A stretch of DNA of 39,031 nucleotides from Chloroflexi bacterium OHK40 (GTDB lineage: Bacteria > Chloroflexota > Chloroflexia > Chloroflexales > Chloroflexaceae), in contig SFCB01000279.1 in NCBI GenBank assembly GCA_004367505.1, positions 1 through 39,031 of the forward strand, given 5' to 3'. The notes beneath the pieces were generated by a model. It was not told where the DNA came from, searched no databases, and saw only the letters and a program-made list of their open reading frames with translations. Positions 17,401 through 26,306 of the stretch are shown here, in pieces. Numbering within the stretch: the stretch's first letter is position 1; the number at the start of each line of letters is the position of its first letter. The position numbers and the translations under genes were made by a program.

Positions 17401-20400
17401 GAGCAGGCCAGTGCCGCCGATCGCGATCCCGGAGTCGGAATTGGCGATCGGCGAGGTGCCATCGGGGCCGACCCCGACATAATTGCCCTGGACGGTGGTA
17501 TTGGCGACGTTGACGATCTCGATGCCACCGTTGAGGTTGCTACCTACCACGTTGCGGTCACCGGCTGATGGCCCACCGACGATATTGCCGCTCGAACAGT
17601 CGTTGAGGAGAATGCCCTCGAAGGCGTTGGGGATGGCGGCGCTACCGTCGAGGCTGAGGCCAACATAGTTACCAATAACCAGGTTGCCCGCGCCGGCGGC
17701 AGCGGCACAGCCCTCATGGCCGAGGGTCACCCCGGTGACGCCGTTGCCGGAGAGGATATTGCGGTCGCCCGGCGTGCTGCCGCCGATAATGTTGCCGCTC
17801 GCGCCAGCGGCCAGGCGCACACCGTCGTCAGCATTGGCCAGGGCGGCCGTGCCAGCGGCATTGGTGCCGACACGATTGCCAGCCACGCGGTTATTGGTCG
17901 CATCGGCCCCGCCGATACGCACACCCACCGCATCATTGCCCGCGATCTGGTTATCGCGGATGGTGTTGTTGGCCGAGTCGGCAATCTCGACACCGTGCTG
18001 GCCATTGCCCCGGTCGAGGGTGCCAATGACATCGGCGCCGATGATATTGCCCTGCACCGCCGTGCCCGTAGAGGCGGCGAGGAGGGTGACGCCATTGCCG
18101 ATGTTGGCAGAGATCAGATTACCGGCGCCGACCATGGGGCCGCCGATCACGTGGTTGGAGCCGCCATCGACATCGATGCCGCTCCCATTCGGGCGGGCGG
18201 TGCTACCGTCGGGCGCAAGGCCGATGTAGTTACCCTGGATGGTGTGCAAGACACCGCCCGCGATGCTGATCCCGGCACCAGTATTCGAGGCGATCACGTT
18301 GCGGTCGATCGTGCTGACACCACCGATCGTCACCGTGGAGCTGCCATTGCCGATGAAGATCCCGGAGCCGCTGTTGCCCAGGCCAGCAGCGCCCAGGGCG
18401 TTGGTGCCAATGAGATTGCCGACGATGCTGGTGCCGAACACCGCCCCGCCCAGATAGACCCCGTTGCCGGCGTTGTCGATGAGCGTATTGGCGCGAATGA
18501 CCGTATTCTGACCGGAGAAGTCGGTGATGCCGGCGAAGCCGTTGAAGGCGACCAGGTTGCCCTCACCGGGACCAGGCCCCCCGATCACGGTGCTCGGGGC
18601 GAAGTTATAGAGCGTAATACCGCCGTTCGTCCCCTCACCGAGATTGTTGCCGAGCGGCGTGACACCATCGGCGCCGACGCCCACATAGTTGCCCTGGACG
18701 ACCGTCGCGATGCTGGCACTCTGCCAGATCGAGACACCGTCGAGGAGGTTACCGGAGATTACATTGCGGGCACCGGCGGCGCCGCCGCCGATCTGGGCGC
18801 CGATCACGCTCCCGGTGTTGCCCGGAAGCAGCAGCACCCCGTACTGATTAGGCACGGCGCCCGTTCCGGCGGCGTTCGTGCCGATGTAGTTGCCCTGGAC
18901 GAGCAAGCCCGTCACCGCGCTCGACTGGGGCTCAACGAGGATTCCGGCGAAGGAGTGGCCGCCGACCACATTACCGGCGCCGGTGGCCGTGCCGCCAATA
19001 CGCACGCCGCTCCCGGCCAGCAGGCGCACCCCGGCGAAGGTATTCCCGACACTCGTGGTACCGTCGGCGCCAAGGCCGATGTAGTTGCCCTCGATCACAT
19101 GGCCGGTGCCGCTGCTCTCGATCGAAATGCCGTAGGTACCGTTCCCTCCGATCACGTTCCGGGTGTCGGCACTGGTGCCGCCCACCTGGGCACCCTGGCT
19201 ACCGATCAACGCGACGCCATTCTCGCTGTTGCCGAGCGATGCGGTGCCAGCGGCGTTGGTGCCGAGATAGTTGCCCTGGATTACGGTGCCGGTAGCGCCA
19301 GAACCAACGAAGATACCGCTGAAGGTATTGCCGGAGACGAGGTTGCGGTCGCCGGGGCTCCTGCCGCCCACCACGGCGCCGGTAGGCCCGTTGATATAGA
19401 TACCGCTATTCCCGTTGCCAAGATCGATCGTACCGGCGGGGTTGGCACCGATGACGTTGCCCTCGAAGGTCATGGGCACCGTCGTCTCGATCCCGTCCAG
19501 CGCGAAGCGATTGACCACCAGGCCGCGAACCACGCTCTCGTCGGCGCCAGCACCGAAGATCAGGCCGTCCGCCACACTGGCACCGGCGCCGTTGAGCTCG
19601 ATCAGCAGCGTGGCGTTGCTGCCGACGGCGAGGGTATTGGGAGCGGCACCAGGCTGGCTGTAGCCATCGAGAACCAGCGCATCGCTCACCGTGGGCAGCG
19701 CCGAGGTGGGGCTGATCGTCTGCACACCGGCGCCGGGAATGTCAAACAAGACCACATCGAGCCCGGCATCGACGTTGGCATCGAGCATGGCCTGGCGCAG
19801 CGAGCCCGCGCCGCTATCGTTGGTGTTGAGCACCAGGCGCGCCGCGCCCTCCACAGCGCCGATGTCGCAGGTACCGGCGCGAGGGCGCGCGCTCCCGCGC
19901 TGGTCGGTGGCGAGGGCCACAGCATCGGGGCCGAGGCAGCCACCCGCGCCAGCATCGAGGGCATTGCTCCCGGGGAGCGGAATGAGCGTAGGGGAGAGCC
20001 CACCATTGAGGCGAAGCGTCGTGCTGAGGTTCGTCACCGCGCCGAGGTTCCCGGCGGCCACACCACAACTGGCATCGTCGATCCGGTTGCCGGCGCCAGA
20101 ATTCCAGGCATCGCCAGCGCACTCGCTCCCGCTATTCCCGGTAAGGATACTGTTCTGCACACTCACGGTGGTCACACCACCGCCGCTGGTGGCGATCCCC
20201 CCGGCGCCGCCGCCGGCCGTGTTGTAGGCGATCGTGGAATTGAAGATCCTGGCAGTCTGGGTGCCGCCCGGAGCATTCACCGTGAAGAGCATCGCGCCGC
20301 TGCTGCTGCCGGCGGAGTTGAAAGCGATCGTGCTATTGACGATCGTCAGCGCCGTGGTGCCGCCGATATGGTCGCTCTGGATCGCGCCAGAGTCGCCGCT

Positions 20401-21048
20401 CGTCTGGTTACTGGCGATCGTGGAGCCGATCACCGTCAGGCTCCCGCCATAGTTATAAATTGCGCCGCCAGAACTACCGCTCTGGTTCTCGGTGATCGTA
20501 ACGCCGGTGAGGGTGGCGCTGCCCTGGTTGAAGAGCGCCGGACCGTTGGCCACACCGAAGACCGCGCCGGTGGTACCGTAGCGGAGCACAACGCCCGTGA
20601 GGTTCAGGCTCCCGCCGGGGAGCACATGGAAGATACGCCCGATACCGGCGCCGGGCGCGGGGCCCGCCTGGATGGTTGGCCGGCCCTTGATCCGCTCAAT
20701 CGTGATCGCGGAACTGATATCCAGGTCCTCGGTGGCCGCCCCATCTTCGCCAACACCGGCGAGCGTCAGCGTGTAGACGCCGTCTGGCAGGCTGATCGTA
20801 TCGGGGCCGGCCAGGGCGTTGGCCTCCTGGATGGCGGCCCGCAGCGTACACAGCCCCCCGGCTGTCGCACAGGCCCCATCGCCGGGGCTCGCATCCACGG
20901 CGTCGAGTGTACTATTGACGGTGATCGCAGCCGCGAGGACCGGCCCGGGCCAGGCAATGATGGCGCCCAGCAGCGCGACCGTGACAGCAAAGACCGTGAG
21001 CAGACGAACGAGCAGAATCGGCGCCGATGGTGCTGGTGACGTGTGCAT
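11434..21048 (-). CDS. Giant secreted CSLREA/beta-helix/C25 protease-like/RTX protein, 3204 residues
   Basis: A Sec signal peptide covers about 1-40 ([18 protein letters not shown], then VLAAA). A CSLREA-type motif follows ([16 protein letters not shown]). A right-handed parallel beta-helix runs from about 60 to 1530 with some 15 long units built on [13 protein letters not shown] and RNVISGN. A beta-sandwich lies at about 1565-1655. A PPC-like domain ([10 protein letters not shown] ... [17 protein letters not shown]) is split by 15 hexapeptides at 1748-1837. A C25/gingipain-like protease region spans about 1905-2330, with candidate dyad His2171 (YLAGHFSAG) and Cys2210 ([10 protein letters not shown]). 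Ig-like domains cover about 2600-2930, and 27 RTX nonapeptides (GGxGNDxLx) from about 2940 precede a [14 protein letters not shown] tail. The ATG at 21046-21048 directly precedes the signal peptide. An exported, calcium-dependent adhesin/protease is inferred. No dedicated secretion genes are adjacent. Confidence 0.93.
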   Translation of the reverse strand: MHTSPAPSAPILLVRLLTVFAVTVALLGAIIAWPGPVLAAAITVNSTLDAVDASPGDGACATAGGLCTLRAAIQEANALAGPDTISLPDGVYTLTLAGVGEDGAATEDLDISSAITIERIKGRPTIQAGPAPGAGIGRIFHVLPGGSLNLTGVVLRYGTTGAVFGVANGPALFNQGSATLTGVTITENQSGSSGGAIYNYGGSLTVIGSTIASNQTSGDSGAIQSDHIGGTTALTIVNSTIAFNSAGSSSGAMLFTVNAPGGTQTARIFNSTIAYNTAGGGAGGIATSGGGVTTVSVQNSILTGNSGSECAGDAWNSGAGNRIDDASCGVAAGNLGAVTNLSTTLRLNGGLSPTLIPLPGSNALDAGAGGCLGPDAVALATDQRGSARPRAGTCDIGAVEGAARLVLNTNDSGAGSLRQAMLDANVDAGLDVVLFDIPGAGVQTISPTSALPTVSDALVLDGYSQPGAAPNTLAVGSNATLLIELNGAGASVADGLIFGAGADESVVRGLVVNRFALDGIETTVPMTFEGNVIGANPAGTIDLGNGNSGIYINGPTGAVVGGRSPGDRNLVSGNTFSGIFVGSGATGTVIQGNYLGTNAAGTASLGNSENGVALIGSQGAQVGGTSADTRNVIGGNGTYGISIESSGTGHVIEGNYIGLGADGTTSVGNTFAGVRLLAGSGVRIGGTATGAGNVVGGHSFAGILVEPQSSAVTGLLVQGNYIGTNAAGTGAVPNQYGVLLLPGNTGSVIGAQIGGGAAGARNVISGNLLDGVSIWQSASIATVVQGNYVGVGADGVTPLGNNLGEGTNGGITLYNFAPSTVIGGPGPGEGNLVAFNGFAGITDFSGQNTVIRANTLIDNAGNGVYLGGAVFGTSIVGNLIGTNALGAAGLGNSGSGIFIGNGSSTVTIGGVSTIDRNVIASNTGAGISIAGGVLHTIQGNYIGLAPDGSTARPNGSGIDVDGGSNHVIGGPMVGAGNLISANIGNGVTLLAASTGTAVQGNIIGADVIGTLDRGNGQHGVEIADSANNTIRDNQIAGNDAVGVRIGGADATNNRVAGNRVGTNAAGTAALANADDGVRLAAGASGNIIGGSTPGDRNILSGNGVTGVTLGHEGCAAAAGAGNLVIGNYVGLSLDGSAAIPNAFEGILLNDCSSGNIVGGPSAGDRNVVGSNLNGGIEIVNVANTTVQGNYVGVGPDGTSPIANSDSGIAIGGTGLLATTGNTVIDNLVANNPLGIWLWGVDVAGNSLRGNTVISSFGNGIQVDSPVQGTTIAGNFVGTDAAGTTGLGNGLNGIAVFGPLTQIGGGSLGDRNVIAGNANNGVFIGGTATSANLVQGNYIGTDPSGLLDLGNGLHGVHISSSANNTVGGATATLRNVIAGNGFNGVLVDGSESGNSMLGNYLGLGADGSTAIPNVNGVGIQAAGVVVGGTTPGAGNVISGNSNTGIAFEGAAALGATIQGNLIGTAADGATPRGNTNAGLDLFTDTGSHLIGGTTAEAGNLIAFNGSEGIRVFSDNNTIRRNRIFGNGTLGIDLNGDSVTANDTGDGDSGPNLLQNFPVLFGAANNGVNTLVSGGLSGAANTGYTLDFYSGQSCDPTFYGEGEGFLGSQSVTTGPDGLVAFTFSGPALPDGRFVTATATGPGGTSEFSYCQVVGPNNYIWPDAFTPTFTGPADARSAIVSTQAIARRGEARWFKFSVTPGMTVSVTLANLAADYDLVVFKDIAQAYQQLTGEQSLARLSTESAPSAFSNGLGFSNPLGFSNPLGFSNPLGFSNGLGFSNPLGFSNGLGFSNGDAFTNAEAFHNGLGFSNPLGFSNPLGFSNPLGFSNGLGFSNPLGFSNAQIQSVIGYSPLSGTADERVVVNSWNNSGEFYVRVSGRNGAFNPTQPFNLRVDLLSGACANVRLNLAASTLSGASGNYKTIFLVDIDNMAGTAQEKADLLSQLGVLSGRPEVQGVVVDVSDDARVRDARSVALGNTGCPFAMNQYAGTIKEIVQKYRALNPLEYVVLVGNDDIMPFFRYPDPAQISPESDFVPPVGDDTTSQASLRLAYVLGQDEYGTTNIISLQESTLPLPDLAVGRLVEDAGDALAVVNAYLASGGVITPTRALVTSYGQLEDGTRALADQLRAGLGATATLDDTLIDPAERDPSDPASWSAADLRPRLVNTRNDLVYLAGHFSAGSLLAANYDYADTLLAQEIVSSPTSFANTLIYSVGCHAGYNTVDAHAAAGAEEPDWAEAFAARGATLIAGTGYQYGDKLLDEYGERLYLYFTRELRTGTGAIPIGKALVQAKQAYLADTGVEIDGIYEKTVLIPTMFGLPMQRMNMLGARITPPAPASEVAALAPVPAGPGAPLGLKTAELTFTTPVTPTTVELINLLTGQPESWTQVEGRDGYATRPGQPYFPLSRHNVDAPPSEVGYVVRGTLLLAATYTDVADVRVLTSVPASEFAGPHPTFRSSVFFPTQPWSLNYYDLLTDPNGSPRLMLQPAQYRSNNPDAPIGTLRTYDSMRLRLFYSTVAGAALDGPPAIAAVTSSADGDDLTFRVNVTAGATAGTQEVWVTYTGLSGSLLGQWQSLRLDLDAGDPTLWTGALTAAERGSTPLADVRFFVQAAGGNGLVAVLTNFGAYYSPGIDPAIPAPPAPGEALPAATTLTLLNPPTSGRYLDSVALSARLASGSTPLVGQPVSFSIGGVSLSAPTDNDGNATVTLPLTDQPGELSIQATFAGAEGFASSLVTAPFTLARQATTATVTGAPATATFGQDTGISVRLTDAGNRGVGNKRLFFIIGGQSFVRTTDGEGVAPLGALALPAGSYAVPVYFSGEVPLPGGAISLSDRYYEPATASASLTILPAAPTISVAGGGVCLADFRGRANLALGDPDTSVTGLTLSASSSNTTLVPNGNISFGGSGANRTVTITSASGRTGMAVVTITVSDGVNTATQTITVNAGGSNNDTLTGGAGADFLFAGSGQDVLTGNGGADLLCAGGGDDRLTAGPGDDTLDGGSGNDQLDGGDDNDRLDGNSGDDRLTGGPGNDVLIGQGGNDQLDAGEGDNQLDGGSGDDRLTSGSGNDTLTGGTGNDQLNAGEGNNQLDGGDGNDTLTSGAGNDTLTGGSGNDTLTSGAGNDTLTGGSGNDALISGAGNDILTGGDGNDTLDAGADDDQLTGGAGNDTLLGGGGNDTLTGGSGADRFDGGPGTDTATDFNPGQGDTRVNIP
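11463..12235 (-). repeat. RTX calcium-binding nonapeptide array, 27 units
   Basis: The C-terminal part of the giant protein is 27 consecutive nonapeptides of the form GGxGNDxLx. They include degenerate units such as AGEGDNQLD and SGAGNDTLT. At DNA level some 54-bp double units near 11690-11800 are almost identical, pointing to recent expansion. RTX arrays fold as a calcium-loaded parallel beta-roll outside the cell. Confidence 0.92.
15538..15807 (-). repeat. 15 tandem 18-bp repeats encoding (P/G)LGFSN hexapeptides
   Basis: The 270 bp encode residues 1748-1837 of the giant protein. Thirteen units are GLGFSN or PLGFSN and two middle units are diverged ([12 protein letters not shown]). The order shows a higher-level duplication: the block G-P-P-P-G-P (first residue of each unit) occurs twice, separated by GLGFSN and the two diverged units. 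A partial FSN precedes the array at 15808-15816. The units are in frame and coding, not a CRISPR array. Confidence 0.95.
16620..19480 (-). repeat. Long beta-helix repeats, about 15 units of roughly 60-70 residues
   Basis: Within the giant gene, VQGNYIG-type motifs (variants IEGNYIG, VIGNYVG, IAGNFVG) followed by a T(N/D)AAGT-type turn and (L)GN recur about 15 times. They alternate with GGT...DRNVISGN segments. The motif DNA is strongly conserved: plus-strand gtagttgccctgga recurs at many of these sites. Positions are approximate at the edges, where shorter beta-helix turns continue. Confidence 0.8.
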
Positions 21049-21449
21049 CCCCCCGCCCCCTCTGAGCTACGCCGGGAGGGCATCCCGGCCGCAGGCATAG
21101 GACGACCCTAGCCTAGCCCGGGCAGCGGTGTTGGCACATCGGGTGAGTTACGGTACACCGCTACGTAGTAGCGCGCTGGCGCCCCCTCAACACCAGCATA
21201 CGACTACGTAGCCCGGCCGAGCAGGCGACTGACAGGCGCCCCTTCGACCACGCGCCTCCACTGGCGCACCCATACAGTTCGCGTTTCTGGCAGGGCTGCA
21301 CGCCCATTATCACGCATGAGTCGCGAAAGAGATCTCACAGATTGGTAACAGTCTTGAAAGGTAGGGCGGCCAGCCTGGTGGCCCTCCACCCCGATCCTCC
21401 AGCGTCCAGACGCCTCAATGAGGCGGCGCGCCCCGGGTGCCCCGATGGG
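21049..21449. other. 401-bp upstream region of the giant gene with a long imperfect hairpin
   Basis: No coding frame is credible here. The main structure is an inverted repeat at 21160-21212. GCTACGTAGT (21160-21169) pairs with 21203-21212, then a symmetric 5/5 internal loop, then GCTGG (21175-21179) pairs with CCAGC (21193-21197) around a 13-nt loop. It lies about 110-165 bp upstream of the giant gene's start, so it may be an operator or leader-RNA structure. A lone -10-like GATAAT on the minus strand (21306-21311) has no good -35, so no promoter is called. Confidence 0.5.
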
Positions 21450-22088
21450 CTAACCCAGCAACTGGGTGCCGACGGCAAGGAAGTGGAGCGTGCTCCCGGT
21501 GAGCACAAAAAGGTGCCAGATGGCGTGCGCATAGGGGATGCGGCGGCTATGGTAGAAGAGCGTGCCGGCGGTGTAGGCCACGCCGCCGCTCACGAGTAGC
21601 ACCACGGCCACCCACGGCAGCGCGCTGATCATCGGGCCCGCAGCCACCACCACCAGCCAGCCCATGGCGATATAGAGCAGCGTCGAGATGATCGCGAAGC
21701 GGGTGCTGAAGATTAGCTTAAAGACCACACCGGCCACGGCCAGCGCCCAGACAACGGCGAAGAGGCTCCAGCCCCAGGCGCCCCGCAAGGTGACGAGGGT
21801 GAACGGCGTGTACGTGCCCGCGATCAGCAGGAAGATCGCGCAGTGATCCAGGATCTCCAGGCGATCCTTCGCGCGGCCAGCGGGCGCGCCGTGGTAGAGC
21901 GTGGAGGCGCTGTAGAGCAGTACGAGGGCAGCGGAGAACACGGCCGCGCTCACAATCCGCCAGGGGTCGTGCGTCCGGGCCGCGAGGGCCACCAGCATAG
22001 CGCCGGCCAGCGCGCTTAGCACCGCGCCCAACCCGTGGGTGAGGGTGTTTGCGGCTTCCTCGCGCCGCGAGCGAAATATTTCGGGCAT
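21450..22088 (-). CDS. trhA: Hemolysin III / TrhA (PAQR-like) family membrane protein
   Basis: The 212-residue, seven-helix integral membrane protein begins with the family signature EEAANTLTHGLGAVLSALAG. Conserved metal-site motifs are present: YSASTLYHG, LDHCAIFLLIAGTYTPF and, near the C-terminus, HAIWHLFVLTGSTLHF (His pair). Length fits the family (about 200-220). Bacterial members have been linked to membrane-fluidity/energetics homeostasis and were named for a hemolytic effect. The role here is inferred from family only. The ATG at 22086-22088 has AAGGA about 9 nt upstream. It lies between the phosphorylase and the giant gene on the same strand, with spacers of about 240 and 400 bp, so it is probably transcribed separately. 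Confidence 0.92.
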   Translation of the reverse strand: MPEIFRSRREEAANTLTHGLGAVLSALAGAMLVALAARTHDPWRIVSAAVFSAALVLLYSASTLYHGAPAGRAKDRLEILDHCAIFLLIAGTYTPFTLVTLRGAWGWSLFAVVWALAVAGVVFKLIFSTRFAIISTLLYIAMGWLVVVAAGPMISALPWVAVVLLVSGGVAYTAGTLFYHSRRIPYAHAIWHLFVLTGSTLHFLAVGTQLLG

Positions 22089-22327
22089 AGCAATAGTTCC
22101 TTACACTGCATCGGGCCTTCGGGGCACACAGTCACACGCGCCAGCCGGGGCAGCGCATCCACACGCTGAGCCGGGTGGCGTAGTGGTTCACGTAGCATAG
22201 CCGATCGGCCCGCCCGCAGCCAGTGTCGCGCGACTAGTCGCGGGTCATCCTCCTGACCGAGGCGCGCGCGGCCCCGTGACCAGCGCCACGGGCCGTGCTT
22301 CACACTGAGCGGCAGCCAGCCCTGGCG

Positions 22328-24073
22328 CTACGCTCGCCTGAGCCAGCGTACCCCGTAGGCCGGCAACTCGACGGCGAGGCTCCCATCGGGGGCCACGGCG
22401 AGGGTCTCGCCGCTCAGAAGTTCGGTGAAGGCGGCGCCGGGGCCGGCGGTATAGTGGACAACCCGGGGCGCGCCAGCGACGTTATGCAGGCAGAGGACGG
22501 ATCCGGAGGCGCCGGGTGCGCCACGCTCGATCGCGAAGAGCGCTGGCCCGAGATCAAGCACTCGCTGCGGGGCGGCGGGGTGGAAGGCGGGCTCGCGGCG
22601 CCGGGCGCGGATAAGATCGGCCATCCGCCGCAGCACGGCGCCCTCGCGCCGCGCCGGGTCCGCCAGGCGCGCCTCGAGCTCGGCCCGCTCCCACTTCTCG
22701 CGGTTGAGCGTGCGCGCCCGCCCCGTCTCGGTAAACCCGGCGTGGTTGTTCCCCGATCCAAGCAAGCTGTGGACGTAAACCCCCGGCACGCCCTGCAGCG
22801 CCAGCATGATCGCCTGCGAGCAGACGAATCGGTCGACCTGGCGCTCCCGGGGCTCAGCGCTCGCCGGATCGGAGAGGGCGTCGAACCAGGTGCAGTTCAG
22901 CTCGTAAGGGCTCTGGCTGCCGTCGGGATTGTTCTTGTAGGAGACGCGCCCGCCGTGGCGCTCGACCTGCGCACACAGGCCGGCGACCTCATCGGCGGTG
23001 AGGATGCCGGTGGCGGGCACCACCCCGATGCCGTCGTGGGAGGCGAGGAAGTTGAAGAAGGCTGTGGCCGGCGAAGGCGGCTCCAGGCCGGTGGCCCACC
23101 CGCTCAGGCGCGTGGCATCGCCGGTGGCGAAGGCGTGGAGCACGAGGGGCGCCAGGGGAAACTGGTAGACGAGCTGCGCCTCGTTGGTGCCGTCGCCGAA
23201 GTAGCTGATGTTATCGGCGTGGGGTACATTGGTCTCGGTGATCAGCAAAACCCCAGGCGCCACGGCGTCGAGGGAGGCGCGCCAGAGCTGCACCACGCGG
23301 TGGGCCTGGGGCAGGTGGATGCAGCGGGTGCCGATCTCCTTCCACAGGTAGCCGATCGCATCGAGGCGGATGAGGCCAGCGCCCCGCGCCACGTACTCGA
23401 GCAGCACAGCCGTCATCTCCAGGAGGAGCTCCGGACTGCCGTAGTTCAGATCGATCTGGTCGGCGCTGAAGGTCGTCCAGACATAGCGGGTGCCGCCGGG
23501 CGTCTCGAAAGGGGTGAGGAGCGGGGTCGTCCTGGGCCTGGTCACGGCGCGCAGGTCGGTACTCGGATCGACGATGTGGAAGCGCCGCTCGGCGCCAGGC
23601 ACACCGGCGAGGAAGTCGCGGAACCACTGGCTGCTGGCAGAGACGTGGTTCACCACGGCATCGAACATCAGGCGGTAGCTGCCCGCGAGGCGCTCCACGT
23701 CCTCCCAGGCGCCGAGGGCCGGGTCCACGGCGAGATAATCGACCACGGAGAAGCCATCGTCGGAGGTGTAGGGGTAGAAGGGCAGAATGTGCACGCCGCC
23801 GACGATCCCGGCGAAGGGGCCATCGAGGAGCTCGCTGAGGCTCTGGAGCGGGGGGCGACCGGGCTCGCGCACCTGGTCGCCGTAGGTGATCAGAATGACA
23901 TCATCCTGGGTGAGACGGTCGGCGGTTGACGGCTGGCGGCTGGCGGCTGGCAGCGGTCGGCTGGCGGCGAAGGTGGCGAGCATCGTCGCGAGTTGCGCAG
24001 CGGTGCTGGCGCCCACCTCAGGACCATAGATCGCCGCCAGGTGGTCGCGCATCCGGACGTGGGGGTCGTCCAT
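22328..24073 (-). CDS. GH13_18 phosphorylase, probably glucosylglycerate phosphorylase
   Basis: The 581-residue alpha-amylase-fold protein is of the sucrose-phosphorylase subfamily. GH13 regions are clear: ITYGDQ and GGVHILPFYPYTSDDGF, region I DAVVNHVS, region II GLIRLDAIGYLW (nucleophile Asp238), region III ITETNVPH (acid/base Glu280), region IV FLASHDGIG (Asp347). The LNYGSP motif and a C-terminal beta domain complete it. Subfamily members phosphorolyse alpha-glucosides such as sucrose or glucosylglycerate to glucose 1-phosphate. Its place beside GpgS favours glucosylglycerate, but sucrose phosphorylase is possible. The ATG at 24071-24073 (MDDPHVRMRD) has GAGGAGG 8 nt upstream; a longer ORF start has no such site. 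Residues 39-53 are an unusual low-complexity insertion. Confidence 0.88.
   Translation of the reverse strand: MDDPHVRMRDHLAAIYGPEVGASTAAQLATMLATFAASRPLPAASRQPSTADRLTQDDVILITYGDQVREPGRPPLQSLSELLDGPFAGIVGGVHILPFYPYTSDDGFSVVDYLAVDPALGAWEDVERLAGSYRLMFDAVVNHVSASSQWFRDFLAGVPGAERRFHIVDPSTDLRAVTRPRTTPLLTPFETPGGTRYVWTTFSADQIDLNYGSPELLLEMTAVLLEYVARGAGLIRLDAIGYLWKEIGTRCIHLPQAHRVVQLWRASLDAVAPGVLLITETNVPHADNISYFGDGTNEAQLVYQFPLAPLVLHAFATGDATRLSGWATGLEPPSPATAFFNFLASHDGIGVVPATGILTADEVAGLCAQVERHGGRVSYKNNPDGSQSPYELNCTWFDALSDPASAEPRERQVDRFVCSQAIMLALQGVPGVYVHSLLGSGNNHAGFTETGRARTLNREKWERAELEARLADPARREGAVLRRMADLIRARRREPAFHPAAPQRVLDLGPALFAIERGAPGASGSVLCLHNVAGAPRVVHYTAGPGAAFTELLSGETLAVAPDGSLAVELPAYGVRWLRRA
23915..23959 (-). 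repeat. Heptamer-like GC repeat inside the phosphorylase gene
   Basis: The plus strand here reads as imperfect 7-bp units around GGCTGGC/GCGGCTG. In frame on the minus strand they encode SRPLPAASRQPSTADR. The stretch lies between the first helix and the first (ITYGDQ) strand of the enzyme, where a flexible loop is tolerated. It looks like an in-frame mobile or slippage-prone repeat; similar SRQP-rich insertions are known to me from Chloroflexia proteins by memory only. Confidence 0.5.
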
Positions 24074-24280
24074 GGCCAGTCCTCCTCGTTGGCGCGTAAT
24101 GGGGAAGCGATGGGATGGGGGATCTCGCAGACGCCGCATAGCGCCGCGCCGGGCCGGGCCGTGGAGCGGGGTGCTGGATGGGCGATGCCGACCCGGCTGG
24201 GGAAGGCAGCTTCAGCGGAAGCGCCCCGCCGTCCTCCGCTGATGGATGGAGCGCCACCAGATCAGCGCGGCGGCGCACGA

Positions 24281-26146
24281 TCAGCCGTCCAGGCTCTCGG
24301 GGGGCAGGCCGCGCCGGCGGCGATACTCGGGGATGCGGGCCATCGGTGGGCGCTCGTGGTCACGGATCTCGCGCAGCTCCAGGTGGTAGCTGCCATCCTC
24401 GCGCTGCGTGATCAGCTTCATCGTCTGGTTCACCGGCTCGAGCAGGCTCACGCGCTGGCGCTGCTCCATGCGCTGGATGACCACCTGCGTGATCGCGAAG
24501 GCCATCTTGGAGAGCGGCACGAGCTCCTGGTTGCGGTGGATGCGCTCCAGCAAATCCACCTGAGCGAGGGCGTTCAGGCCGCGCTGTTCGAGCAGATCGA
24601 TCAGTAGGCCGGTCTCAACCCCGTAGCCGGTGAAGAAGGGCACCGCCTCGAGGGCGCTGCGGCGCCCGGCATACTCGCCAGAGAGGGGCTGGAGCATGCC
24701 CGAGAGCTCGGGGTAGAAGAGGTTCAGCAGGGGGCGAGCGGTCAGTTCCGTTACCCGGCCACCGCCACTGGCCGCGATGCGCTCGCCGAACTGGATGGGC
24801 CGGCGATAGAAGCCCTTGCAGTAATCCAGGCGACGCTCGCGGAGCAGCGGCCCAAGCACGCCGTAGACGAAGCGCGGGTGGAAGTTCTTAATGTCGGTGT
24901 CGCACCAGGCGATAATGTCGCCGGAGAGCACATAGAGGCTCTTCCAGAGCGCCTCGCCCTTGCCGACGAAGGCGCCGTACTGGGGCAAGATCTCCTGGTG
25001 AATGAAGACGGGCACGCCATGGGCGGCGGCGATCTCGCGGGTGCGGTCATCGGAGCCGCTGTCGATCAGCACCAACTCGTCCAGCAGCGGCACCTCCTCT
25101 ACCAGGGCGCGCCGGGTGCGGGCGATGATCTCGCCGATCGTCTCCTCTTCGTTGAGCGTGGGCAGGGCGAGGCTAACCGTCACACCCTGCTGCTGCTTGA
25201 GGGCGAGCAAGCGCTGAAGATCGTCGTACTCGGTGGAACTGAAGGTATTCTCGGCAAACCAGCGATCCACGGTGGCCGAGAGATCGCGATGCTGCTGCCA
25301 GATCTGCTGGGCCTGCTCCTCGGCCTGCGCCATGCGATGGCGCACGAGCACCACCGTGGTATCGGCGTTGCGCAGGATGCGGTCGGCGAGGGGGCCGATC
25401 GGCGCCTCGGGGTCGCCACGGCGACCGGTGACCCCGATCACGATCGCCTGGTGGTCGGGCGCCTCGGCGAGGATGGCCTGCTCGGCGGGGATGGTGCGCT
25501 CGAGCAGGCGGGTGACGCGGGGCATACTGCGGAGCGACTGAAGGCTCTCGCGCACGGCGGTATCGTCGGGGAGGCGCGGGTTGGCCGCGTAGAGCACGCT
25601 GATCGTCGCCTCGTGGCGCTCGGCGAGGGCCAGGGCCACATCGCAGGCGAGGCCGGTATGGGGGCCGCCGCGCACCGGCAGCAGCACCCGCTTCCAGGGC
25701 TCCCCATCCCGCAGGCGCACCACGACCACATCGCAGGGCGGCTGGCGCAGCAGGCTGTCGATCGGCGGGCCGAAGAGGCGCTCCGAGGACGACTGCTTGG
25801 CCTGCCAGCCGAGGAGGATCAAGCTCGCCCGCTGCTCCTCAGCGGCGGTACGGATCCCGTCGGTGAGATCGTGGGCGACCGTCGCGATGGTGCGCACCGG
25901 TACGCCGGCCTCGTCGAAGCTCACGGCAGCATCGTAGCCGGCACGGATGCGCCGGGCCTCCAGCATCCCCTCGCTGAGTGGCTGGCCCCGGGGCACCACC
26001 ACCACGCCAAGGATTACCACCTGGCCGCCCTGCTGCCGGGCGAGAGCCGCAGCCATGGGCAACATCAGCCGGGCCTTCTCCGGGTCGCTTGCGGGCAGCA
26101 GGATGACGGAGTGGCTCGAGCCGTTTCGCTCGTGAAGTTCGCTCAT
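24281..26146 (-). CDS. gpgS: Two universal-stress-protein domains fused to glucosyl-3-phosphoglycerate synthase (GT81)
   Basis: The product is 621 residues. Two USP-type alpha/beta domains span about 12-145 (SVILLPASDPEKARLMLP; LLGWQAKQSSSERLFG) and 151-270 (KRVLLPVRGGPHTGLA; VIGVTGRRGDPEAPIGPLAD). After a charged helix (271-320) comes the GpgS catalytic domain (about 322-600). It has VSLALPTLNEEETIGE, the metal-binding CDTDIKNFHP (DTD 416-418), KGFYRRPIQ, GGGRVTELTARPLL, LQPLSGEYAGRR and GYGVETGLLIDL. GpgS transfers glucose from an NDP-sugar to 3-phosphoglycerate, the first step to glucosylglycerate, a compatible solute. The ATG at 26144-26146 has AAGGAG 7 nt upstream. The USP part may bind ATP and tie solute synthesis to stress or energy state (inference). 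A dephosphorylating GpgP is not seen nearby. Confidence 0.9.
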   Translation of the reverse strand: MSELHERNGSSHSVILLPASDPEKARLMLPMAAALARQQGGQVVILGVVVVPRGQPLSEGMLEARRIRAGYDAAVSFDEAGVPVRTIATVAHDLTDGIRTAAEEQRASLILLGWQAKQSSSERLFGPPIDSLLRQPPCDVVVVRLRDGEPWKRVLLPVRGGPHTGLACDVALALAERHEATISVLYAANPRLPDDTAVRESLQSLRSMPRVTRLLERTIPAEQAILAEAPDHQAIVIGVTGRRGDPEAPIGPLADRILRNADTTVVLVRHRMAQAEEQAQQIWQQHRDLSATVDRWFAENTFSSTEYDDLQRLLALKQQQGVTVSLALPTLNEEETIGEIIARTRRALVEEVPLLDELVLIDSGSDDRTREIAAAHGVPVFIHQEILPQYGAFVGKGEALWKSLYVLSGDIIAWCDTDIKNFHPRFVYGVLGPLLRERRLDYCKGFYRRPIQFGERIAASGGGRVTELTARPLLNLFYPELSGMLQPLSGEYAGRRSALEAVPFFTGYGVETGLLIDLLEQRGLNALAQVDLLERIHRNQELVPLSKMAFAITQVVIQRMEQRQRVSLLEPVNQTMKLITQREDGSYHLELREIRDHERPPMARIPEYRRRRGLPPESLDG

Positions 26147-26306
26147 CGGTCGCTCCTTCTCAGCCTCATGGTTGGTCCGTTGCCGCCATCGTACACAGCT
26201 CCTGCCGATCGCCAGTTTCAGGCCCCTCGGCACTCCTGGCATCACCGTGCTGGCGGCTGCACCGAACGGTCCTGCCAGCGAAGCGGGCCGTCCGGCGTGG
26301 AGGCGC

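Noticed and set aside
14389-21039. Two very long plus-strand open frames (over 1000 codons each) opposite the giant gene
   Set aside because: They mirror the repetitive, GC-rich codons of the minus-strand gene. Their translations are His/Gly/Ala/Arg-rich with no domain features, whereas the minus strand gives a signal peptide and clear domains.
22229-22242. Perfect 14-bp palindrome CGCGACTAGTCGCG upstream of the hemolysin III gene
   Set aside because: A 14-bp palindrome is expected a few times by chance in 39 kb of GC-rich DNA, and no second copy or promoter overlap supports an operator.
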